Part shown: positions 16,509 through 25,475 of the stretch, one piece after another
How the letters are laid out: each line of letters begins with the position of its first letter
How positions within the stretch are numbered: the first letter of the stretch is position 1
Assembly: GCA_965220895.1 (NCBI GenBank)
Contig: OZ244850.1
Span: 1,302,001-1,366,000, forward strand
From: WTFY01 sp965220895
Lineage (GTDB): Bacteria; Pseudomonadota; Gammaproteobacteria; UBA4575
Direction of reading: 5' to 3'
Length of the DNA stretch: 64,000 bases
Position numbers and translations under genes: made by a program
Notes under the pieces: generated by a model
The model's input: the letters and a program-made list of their open reading frames with translations, nothing else
Told to the model about the DNA's origin: nothing
The model's database searches: none

Positions 16509-19500
16509 GCCGCAACGCGAGTCATCCAGGGGAGCCAGGCGGGCCGATCGCCTATATGGCGAGCAACAGCGTCGCTGCCAATCTGTTCATGGTCGCCATA
16601 CTTGCGGCCGGCCTGGTAGCGTTGACCGGTCTTGAACGTGAGGCCTGGCCCACCTTGCCCTTCAACACGATCGAGGTGTCCATGGCCTATCCGGGTGCCA
16701 CGCCTGAGGAGGTGGAAGAATCGATCGTCGTCAAGATTGAGGAGCAGGTCAACTCGCTGAATGACATCAAGAGAGTGAAGTCTGTGGCGGCTCCGGGGAT
16801 GGCATCCATCCGGATTGAGCTGAAATCGGGTACGGATATCGGCCGGGCACTGGATGATATCAAGTCTGCAGTAGGCCGGATCCAGTCCTTCCCAGGCGGG
16901 GCAGAGCGTGCGGAATTCAGGGAGATGACCAATCGGCAAAGCGTGATTCGTCTCATTGTCTACGGAAATGTCTCTGAACGCTCACTCAAGGAGCTGGCAC
17001 ACCGGGTCGAGGATGAACTCGCTTCGCTTGATGCCGTGTCATCGGTGGAAACCAGCGGTGTTCGGGATTACGAAATCTCCATCGAAGTGCCACAGCAGCG
17101 CCTGCGTGCTCTGGGGCTGACCCTGACAAGCATCGCAGACGTCATTCGCCATGGCTCCTTGGACCTGTCGGCGGGCAGTATCGAAACACAGGAGGCGCAG
17201 GTGCGGGTGCGCACGCTCGGACAGCGCTATGACCAGCAGGATTTTGAAGACATTGTGGTTTTGAGCCGCAGTGACGGTACCGTCGTTCGCTTGGGTGATA
17301 TTGCCGTGGTCCGCGACGGCTTCCAGGATACGGACCTGATCGTCCGGCACCGGAATCAGCCAGGCGCTTTCGTCGAGGTCTACCGGTCCGACGGGGAACA
17401 GGTGATGGATGTTGCGACCGCCGTACAGGACCATGTCGCCAAGGTGATCATTCCCTCCCTTCCAGACGGTGTGGGGGTCACTATCTGGAACGATGAATCC
17501 CAGTCCTACGCGGAACGTGTCGACCTGCTTGTAAAAAACGGCTCGCTTGGGCTGCTCCTGGTATTCATTGCTTTGGCCCTGTTCATGGAAATCCGGCTCG
17601 CCGTGTGGGTTGCCGCGGGTCTTGCGGTTTCCGGTATTGGCGCCCTGGCAGTCATGCTGACGCTCGATATTGCGATCAACACCATATCCCTGTTCGCATT
17701 TGTTCTTGCGATCGGCATCGTCGTCGATGATGCGATCGTGGTGTCCGAACATATCCACTACGAACGCAAGCGCGGCACACCGGGGGTTGCGGCAGCCATT
17801 CGCGGGGCACGGCGAATCAAGATCCCCCTGACATTTGCCGTCCTCACCTCGGTCGCGGCGTTCACCCCGCTGCTCTTTATTCCCGGGGGGATCGGGGAAA
17901 TCTGGGGCGCCCTGCCCGTGATCATCATTGCCATGCTGCTGATTTCCCTGGTCGAGTCATTACTGATCTTGCCCAATCACCTCTCCCATCTGCATGGACC
18001 GGATCATGTGCCCACGGGTCCCGTTGAACGCTTCTTTGCCCAGGCCCAAGGCCTGGTCGATCATATGGTCAGCACATTTCTGAAAGGCCCGCTGGACCGT
18101 GCCCTGCATTTTGCAACGGCCCAGCCCGTGGTGACCGTTGCAGGCGCCATCGGGCTGCTCATTATCAGCATATCGCTGTTGCCTGCGGGGATCGTCAAGA
18201 CAACCTTTGCTGATGTGGTCGAAGGAGACTTCGTGACGGCCAGCCTGGAAATGCCTGATGGCACGACTGCACAGAGGACGTACGAGGTGGCAAGAGAACT
18301 TGAGATCGCGGGTCACCGGGCGATCGAACGGCTTTCTCGTGAGCGACCCGAGGGTTCGCCTTCCCTGCTTTCCGGAGTAACCGTGACCGTGGGACAGGGG
18401 CCGCGTGTAGAGGGCGGCGGACTGGTACCAGAGCCCACACTCAATCCGCAAGCCAACATTGCCACCATAGAATTCAAGCTGCTGGGTGCACAGCAGCGCG
18501 AGATCTCTACCAGCGCGGTGGTGGATGCGTGGCGGGAGGAGGTCGGTGTGCTTCCCTATGTCCGGGGCCTCGCCTTCAGTGGCGAGATCATTGATCTTGG
18601 CAATCCTGTCGAAGCCGTATTGTCGCATCCCGACCCGATGCGCCTGGCCGATATTGCGAGCTCCATGGTCGCCAGCCTGCGCGCAATCGGCGGAGTCTTT
18701 GACGTACGTTCCGACCACTCGCCTGGAATCCGGGAAATCCAGATTGAGTTGCGCCCTGAGGCACGAACGCTCGGGCTCACACTGGAGGAGCTGGCCCAGC
18801 AAGCCCGTTCTGCATTCTTCGGCGCCGAGGCCTTGAGGGTCCAGCGGGGCCGCGAAGAGGTCCGCGTGTATGTACGCCTGCCTGCCAGTGAACGCAATGC
18901 CATTACCGACATCGAAGGGCACCTGATCCACACCCCGAGCGGCGCGGAAGTCCCGTTAAGCCAAGTGGCTCAGCTCAAGTCGGGTATCTCACCGCCCTCG
19001 ATTCGGCGCAAGGACGGGCAACGCGTCGTTACCGTGACCGCGGACGTGGATCCAACCATGATATCCAGTGGCGAAGCTAACAGTATTCTAGCGAACTCAA
19101 TCCTCACGGATCTCACGGCAGAGTACCCTGATCTGACGTACACGTTTGGAGGCGAGCAGCAGCAACAGATGGAATCCCTGGACTCGCTGAATCGTGGTTT
19201 CGTGCTCGCTTTGCTGATGATCTTCGCACTGCTCGCCATCCCCCTCCGCTCCTATACCAGGCCGTTTATCATCATGGCCGTAATCCCTTTCGGACTGATC
19301 GGTGCGATCCTCGGCCACTGGGTGCTGGGGGTTGCCATGAGTGCCGCTTCATTCATGGGCATCTTCGGCCTCAGCGGGGTGGTGGTGAATGACTCGCTGG
19401 TGATGATCGACTTTATCGACCAGAAGCTCGATGAAGGTTCGCCTGCCCGAAGCGCAATCATTGAGGGTGCAAAAGGGAGGTTCCGCCCGATTTTGCTAAC

Positions 19501-19672
19501 CTCCGTGACCACATTTCTCGGCTTCACGCCGCTCATTCTTGAACGCTCCATTCAAGCCCAGTTCCTGGTCCCTTTTGCCGCATCGCTCGGCTTCGGGATC
19601 ATGATCACTACGGCCATCCTGATGATGGTCATCCCTGCGCTGATGTCGATCCACCTGCGCAGGCGGATGTGA
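16505..19672 (+). CDS. RND family efflux transporter (AcrB/MexB-like inner-membrane pump)
   Basis: A 1055-residue proton-driven pump with the standard twofold repeat: a first membrane helix (about residues 19-40), a periplasmic porter domain, a helix bundle, a second porter domain and final helices. The proton-relay helix IGIVVDDAIVVSEHI lies near residue 405 with the paired acidic residues; the second half has SGVVVNDSLVMIDFID in the equivalent place. The early AYPGATPEEVEESIVVKIEE is a family signature. It belongs to the more divergent HAE-type group, so drug, metal or lipid substrates are all possible. It is the last gene of the three-gene operon. Confidence 0.94.
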   Translation: MSRNASHPGEPGGPIAYMASNSVAANLFMVAILAAGLVALTGLEREAWPTLPFNTIEVSMAYPGATPEEVEESIVVKIEEQVNSLNDIKRVKSVAAPGMASIRIELKSGTDIGRALDDIKSAVGRIQSFPGGAERAEFREMTNRQSVIRLIVYGNVSERSLKELAHRVEDELASLDAVSSVETSGVRDYEISIEVPQQRLRALGLTLTSIADVIRHGSLDLSAGSIETQEAQVRVRTLGQRYDQQDFEDIVVLSRSDGTVVRLGDIAVVRDGFQDTDLIVRHRNQPGAFVEVYRSDGEQVMDVATAVQDHVAKVIIPSLPDGVGVTIWNDESQSYAERVDLLVKNGSLGLLLVFIALALFMEIRLAVWVAAGLAVSGIGALAVMLTLDIAINTISLFAFVLAIGIVVDDAIVVSEHIHYERKRGTPGVAAAIRGARRIKIPLTFAVLTSVAAFTPLLFIPGGIGEIWGALPVIIIAMLLISLVESLLILPNHLSHLHGPDHVPTGPVERFFAQAQGLVDHMVSTFLKGPLDRALHFATAQPVVTVAGAIGLLIISISLLPAGIVKTTFADVVEGDFVTASLEMPDGTTAQRTYEVARELEIAGHRAIERLSRERPEGSPSLLSGVTVTVGQGPRVEGGGLVPEPTLNPQANIATIEFKLLGAQQREISTSAVVDAWREEVGVLPYVRGLAFSGEIIDLGNPVEAVLSHPDPMRLADIASSMVASLRAIGGVFDVRSDHSPGIREIQIELRPEARTLGLTLEELAQQARSAFFGAEALRVQRGREEVRVYVRLPASERNAITDIEGHLIHTPSGAEVPLSQVAQLKSGISPPSIRRKDGQRVVTVTADVDPTMISSGEANSILANSILTDLTAEYPDLTYTFGGEQQQQMESLDSLNRGFVLALLMIFALLAIPLRSYTRPFIIMAVIPFGLIGAILGHWVLGVAMSAASFMGIFGLSGVVVNDSLVMIDFIDQKLDEGSPARSAIIEGAKGRFRPILLTSVTTFLGFTPLILERSIQAQFLVPFAASLGFGIMITTAILMMVIPALMSIHLRRRM

Positions 19673-19901
19673 GACACAGAAGCCGGAATTCCTGCCGCTG
19701 CACCCGCAACCCGCACCGCGGATTAAATTTTGTAGGGGGTCCTGCATTGTGCTTCTCGCAGGCACGGGTAGTGCAGTGATCCGGACAGGAAACGGGCAAA
19801 CGCTGCCATGGAGTCGCGCTCTTGGGTATCATGGATGTGGTATCCTTAGCTGATGGCAGGGTCTGGATGAGATTGCCAAACTGTTAGGCATCCAATGAAA
19901 T

Positions 19902-20977
19902 ATGCAGGTAACTCAAGCCGAGAGCACTGATACTCCATTGCTGTTCCCATTTCCCGAAGGCTGGTATTTCGTGGCCAGCCGCCAATTCATTACCAAGAAG
20001 AAGTTGATTCAGAAAACTTGGCTGGGTCAGGAAATTGTTGCCTGGTGTGATACGGAAGGGCGCATATGCGTAGCTGAATCCGTGTGCCCGCATCTGGGTT
20101 CGGAACTGGGGCCGGAGGTCGGAGGCAAAGTGCGAAATGGCTGTCTCGTTTGTCCGTTTCACGGATTTGAATATGATGCAAGCGGCCAGTGTGTGGCCAC
20201 CCCCCCTTTGCCCCTGCACCCCGGTCCGTGAAACTTAAGGTGTTCGAGACGCGTGAACTTCTTAGGCCTTGTGTTCGCCTGGTGGGGAAATCATGGGCAG
20301 TCTTCATCATGGAGCCTTCCCGAAGACCCTCCAACCGGCTCCGACTGGAGCGAGTTGGAATTCAGGGGCATGCGATTTCCCGGCCACCCTCAGGAAACCA
20401 CTGAAAACGCGGTGGACCTGGCACACTTGCGTTATGTGCACGGCTACGACAATGTACGCCGGACCGCATCGGTATTCGTGAATGGCCCACACCTTGAAAG
20501 CTGCTTTGATTTCAAGCGAACCCGAAACATCGCCGGCATCCTGAATTTCGTATTTGATGTCTCCGCCATCACGCATGTCTTCGGGCTGGGTTACTCGTTT
20601 GTGCAGATTCATGAACGCACTCTGGGCATGGATGCAGGCTGTGGGTCCTGGCTACGCCCGTTGACGGGAAACTCATCGACTTGATGCTGGTTGGACAGTT
20701 GCGGGAAACGCGCAGGCCGAAGCGCCCGATTATCGGCATGCGCTTCCTTCCCGTGGGCTTGCGGACAAAAATCTATAACAAGATCATCGCATCGACGCAA
20801 AAACGCGATGTCTTGAAGGATGTCGTGATATGGAGTCGAAAACGGTATCGATCCCGTCCGCAACTATGCCGCGCTGACGGCGAGATTGCACTCTATAGAA
20901 GATATTGCGAGCAGTTCTATCCGCAGCACCAGGATTTGCACCCGCAGCAAAGGAACCTGCGCTCAGTGGAGGTATAG
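19902..20977 (+). pseudogene. Rieske non-heme iron oxygenase, broken by three frameshifts
   Basis: The first frame encodes an N-terminal Rieske domain with both cluster motifs, VCPHLGSELG and CLVCPFHGF. Coding then jumps frame three times: at the C7 run 20200-20206 (one C too few; restored, it reads ATPPFAPAPRSVKLKVFE), near 20258-20263 (one base too many, then FLGLVFAWWGNHG), and near 20631-20639 (one base too few, then LWVLATPVDGKLIDLM). The catalytic domain keeps the non-heme iron motif VDLAHLRYVHGY (H-x4-H). The rebuilt protein would be about 355 residues, of the KshA/CARDO-like monooxygenase type; substrate unknown. Either real decay or local sequence errors. It precedes the P450 fusion by 65 bases. 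Confidence 0.82.
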
Positions 20978-21042
20978 ATTCTTTGCAGACATGGATTCTG
21001 TTTTGCTTTAAAGTTTCGGATTCCCGGAAGAGGGCATGAGTC

Positions 21043-23043
21043 ATGCGATTTGCTGAAGAAATACTCCTGTTACTGCTGAGCGAAAAGACGGGCTTTTTCA
21101 TTCCCATCCCGGAGTGGAAAATGTCGTGCGTACTGGCCGGCAGCGTGCTGATCGACCTTTCCTTTGAAAACCGGATCGATTCGGACCTCGAAACGCTCAC
21201 CCTGCTCGATTCGACGCCTCTCGGAGATTCTTTGCTGGATTCCACGCTGGAAGAAATCGCCCAGGAAAAGCAGGTGCATTCTCCCCAGTACTGGGTCGAA
21301 CGCATCGCCAAGCACTCGGATGAGATCAGCAACATGACGCTTGATCGCCTGGTGAAGAAGGGCATCCTCAATACCGATGAGGGCGGGTTCTGGTCCCTGT
21401 CGGGCAAGGTGGCCCGCTCACGGCGCTACCCGACAGTCGATGGCAAAACCGGCGAAGAAATCAAGAGCAGGATCTCGCGGGCACTGCTGGATGACGAGAT
21501 CCCGGATCCACGCGACTTTGCCATCATCGGCCTGATGAACAGCTGTGACGGCATGCGTGCCTTGCTGGAACCCGAGGAATACGAACTCGCGGAGAAACGT
21601 ATCGAACTTTTCAGCAGGATGGACCTGATCGGCCGGACCATCGCATCCGCCGTTCGCAGTTCCTATCGCCCCCCTGCAAGTATACGTTCCGTACAGCGTC
21701 CGCCGCTGCCGACTTTCGGACTGTACGGCATGCTCTCATCCAAGACCTTTCGTTCCGGAAACCTGCCGAAGTTCATGGCGGAAAAAGCCAGGGAACTGGG
21801 GCCGGTTTTCAGAATCAATGCAGGCGGACGCGACATGGTGGTGTTTGCCAGTGCAGAGTTGAATCGCTGGGTCGGGCACAAGGGTCGCCTTTATCTTCGC
21901 ACCCAGGATTATATCGGCGGCTTTCAAAAAGAATGGGGAACCGCGCGGTCGATTGCCAGCATGGATGGTGCAGATCATTTTCGCATGCGCAAGGCTGTGC
22001 AGGCGGGCAATTCCCGGGCGGTGGTTGAGGATCGGCTGGAAGAAGTACTGGCTATGGGCAGACGATCGTTTGCAAACTGGGGGGTGGGTAACGTGATCGC
22101 CGGGGAGATGGCATCCCAGCGCCTGATCGGTGAACAGATTGCCCAGCTCAGTGTCAGCATCGATCCCGGCGACATCCTTGATGCGCTGCTGGCCTTTGAA
22201 TACCGCGCCTTGCTCGTTCACGTGTTCCGGATCCTGCCCAAGTTCACATTACGTACCCCGGCCATGAAGCGGGCCCATGCGCGCGTTCTGGACCTGTATG
22301 CCCAGATCCATGCGTCGCACACACCCGCGCAGCGGGAGGGCAAACGCCGGGACCTGGTGGATGACCTGATGGAGTTGCACCAGGGTGACCCTCAGTTCCT
22401 GCCGGAAACCGACCTTGGGTTTGCGTTCATCGCACCGATCATTGCCGGACACTATCTGGGAAGTGCGATGGCTTTTGCAATTTATGAAATGCTGGCGAAT
22501 CCGGATTTACATGCCCAGCTCGTGGATGAGGCGGATGCGCTCTTTGATGACGGAGACCCGGATGCCGAAAAACTCAATCCGTCGACGATCGACGTGGCAC
22601 GCCGTTTCGTGATGGAGGTGTTACGTCTGCATGTGGTGATTCCCATGCACCTGCGTACCGCCATGAATGCATTTGTGGTCGAGGGTATGGAAATACCAGC
22701 CTACAGTACAATTTTAATTGCCTTTCCCTCGGTTCATTTTGACGAGAAATACTTCAAGGACCCGAATACCTTTGATATTGAAAGGTATGCGCCGCCGCGG
22801 AACGAGCACAAGCAATCCGCAGGTGTGTACGTACCCTTCGGGGTCGGCACGCACATGTGCGGGGGAGCCCGCTGGACCGAATTGCAGATGGCCATCAACG
22901 TGCTCCTGGTTGCACGTCATCTGGAATTGGAGATGGTACCGGCCGATTACAAGCTCAAGATCAATCCGCTGCCCAAGCTCAGTCCCGACAAGAATTTTAA
23001 ATTCAGAGTGGTGCGACACCGGCATCCGCTTGATCCAGCCTGA
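21043..23043 (+). CDS. GPP34 (GOLPH3/VPS74-like) domain - cytochrome P450 fusion protein
   Basis: A 666-residue protein. Residues 1 to about 210 resemble the GPP34 family: FAEEILLLLLSEKTG, VLAGSVLIDLSFENRID, DSTPLGDSLLDSTLEEI, LDRLVKKGILN and DEIPDPRDFAIIGLMNSC follow the family order. Residues about 225-660 are a cytochrome P450: ExxR at E525-R528, the DIERY (PERF-type) segment, and heme loop FGVGTHMCGG with ligand Cys606. The I-helix reads AGHYLGSA (468-475), lacking the usual acid-alcohol pair. Eukaryotic GPP34 proteins bind PI4P on membranes, so membrane tethering of the oxygenase is an inference. The start follows GGAAGAGGG. No redox partner gene is nearby other than the broken Rieske gene. 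Substrate unknown. Confidence 0.85.
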   Translation: MRFAEEILLLLLSEKTGFFIPIPEWKMSCVLAGSVLIDLSFENRIDSDLETLTLLDSTPLGDSLLDSTLEEIAQEKQVHSPQYWVERIAKHSDEISNMTLDRLVKKGILNTDEGGFWSLSGKVARSRRYPTVDGKTGEEIKSRISRALLDDEIPDPRDFAIIGLMNSCDGMRALLEPEEYELAEKRIELFSRMDLIGRTIASAVRSSYRPPASIRSVQRPPLPTFGLYGMLSSKTFRSGNLPKFMAEKARELGPVFRINAGGRDMVVFASAELNRWVGHKGRLYLRTQDYIGGFQKEWGTARSIASMDGADHFRMRKAVQAGNSRAVVEDRLEEVLAMGRRSFANWGVGNVIAGEMASQRLIGEQIAQLSVSIDPGDILDALLAFEYRALLVHVFRILPKFTLRTPAMKRAHARVLDLYAQIHASHTPAQREGKRRDLVDDLMELHQGDPQFLPETDLGFAFIAPIIAGHYLGSAMAFAIYEMLANPDLHAQLVDEADALFDDGDPDAEKLNPSTIDVARRFVMEVLRLHVVIPMHLRTAMNAFVVEGMEIPAYSTILIAFPSVHFDEKYFKDPNTFDIERYAPPRNEHKQSAGVYVPFGVGTHMCGGARWTELQMAINVLLVARHLELEMVPADYKLKINPLPKLSPDKNFKFRVVRHRHPLDPA

Positions 23044-23264
23044 GCTCTCCAGATCGTCCGAAACGTTCTGCAATCCGGCTCTTTTTGATTCGGCCAATCT
23101 CGCACGGGCCACGCCAGCACCGTGGCAGTAATCTCCTTGTGCTCCATCCATGTTTCCATCCCGGCGCCTTGGTTTCAAAAATCTTCATACGGGATATTTA
23201 CTTTAAATCGGGCATCTGGCTTGATGCCGCGGTGAGAGAAGTTTCAGCTCTATTTGAGGGTTCA

Positions 23265-23324
23265 GCAGGGGGCGATCAAGTGACTATTGCCCTGCTTGGG
23301 CAAGTATTTCACAATAGCGCCCCC
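23265..23324 (+). promoter_or_regulatory. Structured leader element upstream of tkt
   Basis: GGGGGCG (23268-23274) can pair with CGCCCCC (23318-23324), and CTATTG (23284-23289) with CAATAG (23312-23317), stacking directly on the 3' side with a 9-base bulge on the 5' side; CCC-TGCTT-GGG (23290-23300) forms an inner hairpin. A competing pair GCAGGG (23265-23270) with CCCTGC is also possible. Together with the hairpin just downstream this resembles an attenuator or riboswitch-like leader, but it matches no riboswitch class I know, including TPP. Confidence 0.4.
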
Positions 23325-23340
23325 GGAAATGGGATTACAG

Positions 23341-23368
23341 GGTCCTGTGGCATGCAGGACCTTTTCTA
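23341..23368 (+). terminator. Rho-independent-like terminator between the P450 gene and tkt
   Basis: Perfect 7-bp stem GGTCCTG (23341-23347) and CAGGACC (23355-23361) with a 7-base loop, followed by TTTTCTATTT. The T tract is interrupted once, so strength is moderate. It could end the upstream transcript or attenuate tkt transcription together with the structured element just before it. Confidence 0.6.
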
Positions 23369-23440
23369 TTTAGGACATTGACGATCACAAGAGCGGTTTT
23401 GATGGACATCTGGCTGTACAGGTCGGCGGGAATCTCCTAG

Positions 23441-25441
23441 ATGGAGAATCGGTTGGAACTTGCCAATGCCATCCGTGCACTGAGCATGGATGCCGTGCAG
23501 TGTGCAAACTCCGGTCATCCCGGCATGCCGATGGGCATGGCCGACATTGCCGAAGTGCTGTGGAACGACTATCTGAAGCACAATCCGAATGACCCCCGGT
23601 GGCCGGATCGCGACCGCTTCGTCCTGTCCAATGGCCATGGCTCCATGCTGTTGTATTCGGTGTTGCATCTGACCGGGTACGACGTCCCCATGGAAGAGAT
23701 CAGGAACTTCCGGCAACTGCATTCGAGGACTCCGGGGCATCCGGAGTACGGGGACACCCCGGGCGTGGAAACCACGACCGGCCCGCTGGGACAGGGCCTG
23801 GCCAATGCGGTAGGTATGGCACTGGCGGAAAAGGTTCTGGCCGCGACGTTCAATCGGGGTGATCTGAACATTGTTGACCACTACACCTACGTGTTTGCAG
23901 GTGATGGCTGCCTGATGGAGGGAATCTCGCACGAGGCATGCTCCCTTGCAGGGACGCTCGGGCTGGGCAAGCTGATCATGTTTTACGATGACAACGGGAT
24001 CTCCATAGACGGCGAGGTCGAGGGCTGGTTCACTGACGATACCCCGAAACGGTTTCAGTCCTATGGATGGCATGTCATTGCAGACGTAGATGGTCATGAT
24101 ACTGCCCAGATCAAAACAGCGATCGAGAATGCAAGGGATGCGCTGACGCGCCCCACGCTGATCTGCTGCAAAACGGTGATTGGCTGGGGTGCACCAAACA
24201 AGCAGGGCACGGCAGCCACCCACGGCGCTCCACTGGGCGAGCAGGAGATTGAACAGGCGCGTGCCCGGATCGGCTGGGAGCACCAGCCTTTCCATATCCC
24301 CGAGTCCGTGTACAGTCAATGGGATGCTACGGAAAAGGGCAGTGCACGGCAGGCGATATGGGAAGAACGATTTGGACACTACCAACAGCAGTACCCGGAG
24401 CTTGCCGCCCAGTTTTCTAGAAGAATGCAAGGGGTCTTGCCCCCGGAGTGGGATACGGAATCGGACAAGGTGGTCAGCAAGGCGGTTGCCGAAGAACAGA
24501 CCGTGGCCACACGCAAGGCCTCGGAACTTGCCCTGGAAGGGTACGCGAACCTGCTGCCCGAAATCATCGGAGGTTCGGCGGACCTGACCGGCTCCAATAA
24601 TACCTGGTGGTCCGGTTCGGTGGCCATCAGTACGGAGCAGGTGCCCGGAAACTACATCTACTATGGTGTGAGGGAGTTCGGGATGTCGGCGATCAACACT
24701 GGCATTGCCCTGCATGGCGGGTTTATCCCCTATAGCGCCACCTTTCTTGTATTTTCGGAGTACGCACGCAACGCCCTGCGCATGGCGGCCCTGATGGGGC
24801 AGAGAAACATCTTCGTGTACACCCACGATTCAATCGGACTCGGGGAAGACGGTCCGACGCACCAGGCCGTGGAACAGCTTGCCACGCTTCGATATATCCC
24901 GAACATGTCGGTATGGCGTACTGCGGATACGGTAGAAACCGCGGTCGCATGGAAATATGCAATCGAACGAGACAACGGGCCCACCAGCCTGGTCTTTTCG
25001 CGCCAGAACCTGCCTTTCATACCGCGAAGTGCAGAACAGGTCGCCCGGATTGCCAGGGGCGGCTATGTCCTGCTCGATTGCGCCACCGTCCCTGAGATCA
25101 TACTGATTGCGACCGGGTCTGAGCTCGGGATTGCGCTGCAGGCTGCAGAAGAACTAAGCAGCCGGGGCCGGAAAGTGCGTCTGGTTTCCATGCCAAGTAC
25201 GGATGTATTCGATGCCCAGGACGAGACGTACAGGGAATCGGTGCTGCCCGGTACCGTGCGGACGCGTTTGGCCGTTGAGGCGGGCGTGTCCGATTACTGG
25301 CTGAAGTATGTAGGCCTTGAGGGGGATGCCATTGGAATTTCCACGTTCGGGGCATCTGCACCCGGTCCTGCCGTGATGCAGCATTTTGGCTTTACCCGCG
25401 ATCGTATCGTCGAGCACGCCCTGGCCATGCTTGACGGTTAG
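23441..25441 (+). CDS. tkt: Transketolase
   Basis: Thiamine-diphosphate enzyme that moves two-carbon units between sugar phosphates in the pentose phosphate and Calvin cycles. Its 666 residues match the family. Visible are SANSGHPGMPMG-like CANSGHPGMPMGMADI near the N-terminus, the ThDP/Mg motif GDGCLMEGISHEA near residue 152, and the pyrimidine-domain TGIALHGGFIPY and DSIGLGEDGPTHQ stretches. It leads a same-strand run with gap, pgk, pyk and fba, a carbon-metabolism operon often called cbb in autotrophs. GGCGGGAATCTCCT precedes the ATG. Confidence 0.97.
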   Translation: MENRLELANAIRALSMDAVQCANSGHPGMPMGMADIAEVLWNDYLKHNPNDPRWPDRDRFVLSNGHGSMLLYSVLHLTGYDVPMEEIRNFRQLHSRTPGHPEYGDTPGVETTTGPLGQGLANAVGMALAEKVLAATFNRGDLNIVDHYTYVFAGDGCLMEGISHEACSLAGTLGLGKLIMFYDDNGISIDGEVEGWFTDDTPKRFQSYGWHVIADVDGHDTAQIKTAIENARDALTRPTLICCKTVIGWGAPNKQGTAATHGAPLGEQEIEQARARIGWEHQPFHIPESVYSQWDATEKGSARQAIWEERFGHYQQQYPELAAQFSRRMQGVLPPEWDTESDKVVSKAVAEEQTVATRKASELALEGYANLLPEIIGGSADLTGSNNTWWSGSVAISTEQVPGNYIYYGVREFGMSAINTGIALHGGFIPYSATFLVFSEYARNALRMAALMGQRNIFVYTHDSIGLGEDGPTHQAVEQLATLRYIPNMSVWRTADTVETAVAWKYAIERDNGPTSLVFSRQNLPFIPRSAEQVARIARGGYVLLDCATVPEIILIATGSELGIALQAAEELSSRGRKVRLVSMPSTDVFDAQDETYRESVLPGTVRTRLAVEAGVSDYWLKYVGLEGDAIGISTFGASAPGPAVMQHFGFTRDRIVEHALAMLDG

Positions 25442-25475
25442 ATGTTTTGTTTTCGAGATAAGTACGGAGAATGTG

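Larger units (their letters stand above)
23044..23440 (+). other. 397-base intergenic region before tkt
   Basis: No gene is supported here. The first half shows no coding pattern I recognise. The second half contains an RNA-structure-forming segment (23265-23324) and a terminator-like hairpin (23341-23365), listed separately. About 75 bases separate the hairpin from the tkt start. It therefore probably holds the end of the P450 transcript, the tkt promoter and leader, or both. Confidence 0.6.

Noticed and set aside
23190..23440. TPP riboswitch upstream of the thiamine-dependent tkt
   Set aside because: The conserved CUGAGA and related core segments are not found.
23366..24826. 486-codon open frame on the minus strand opposite tkt
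   Set aside because: Antisense to transketolase, with no recognisable domain or ribosome site.
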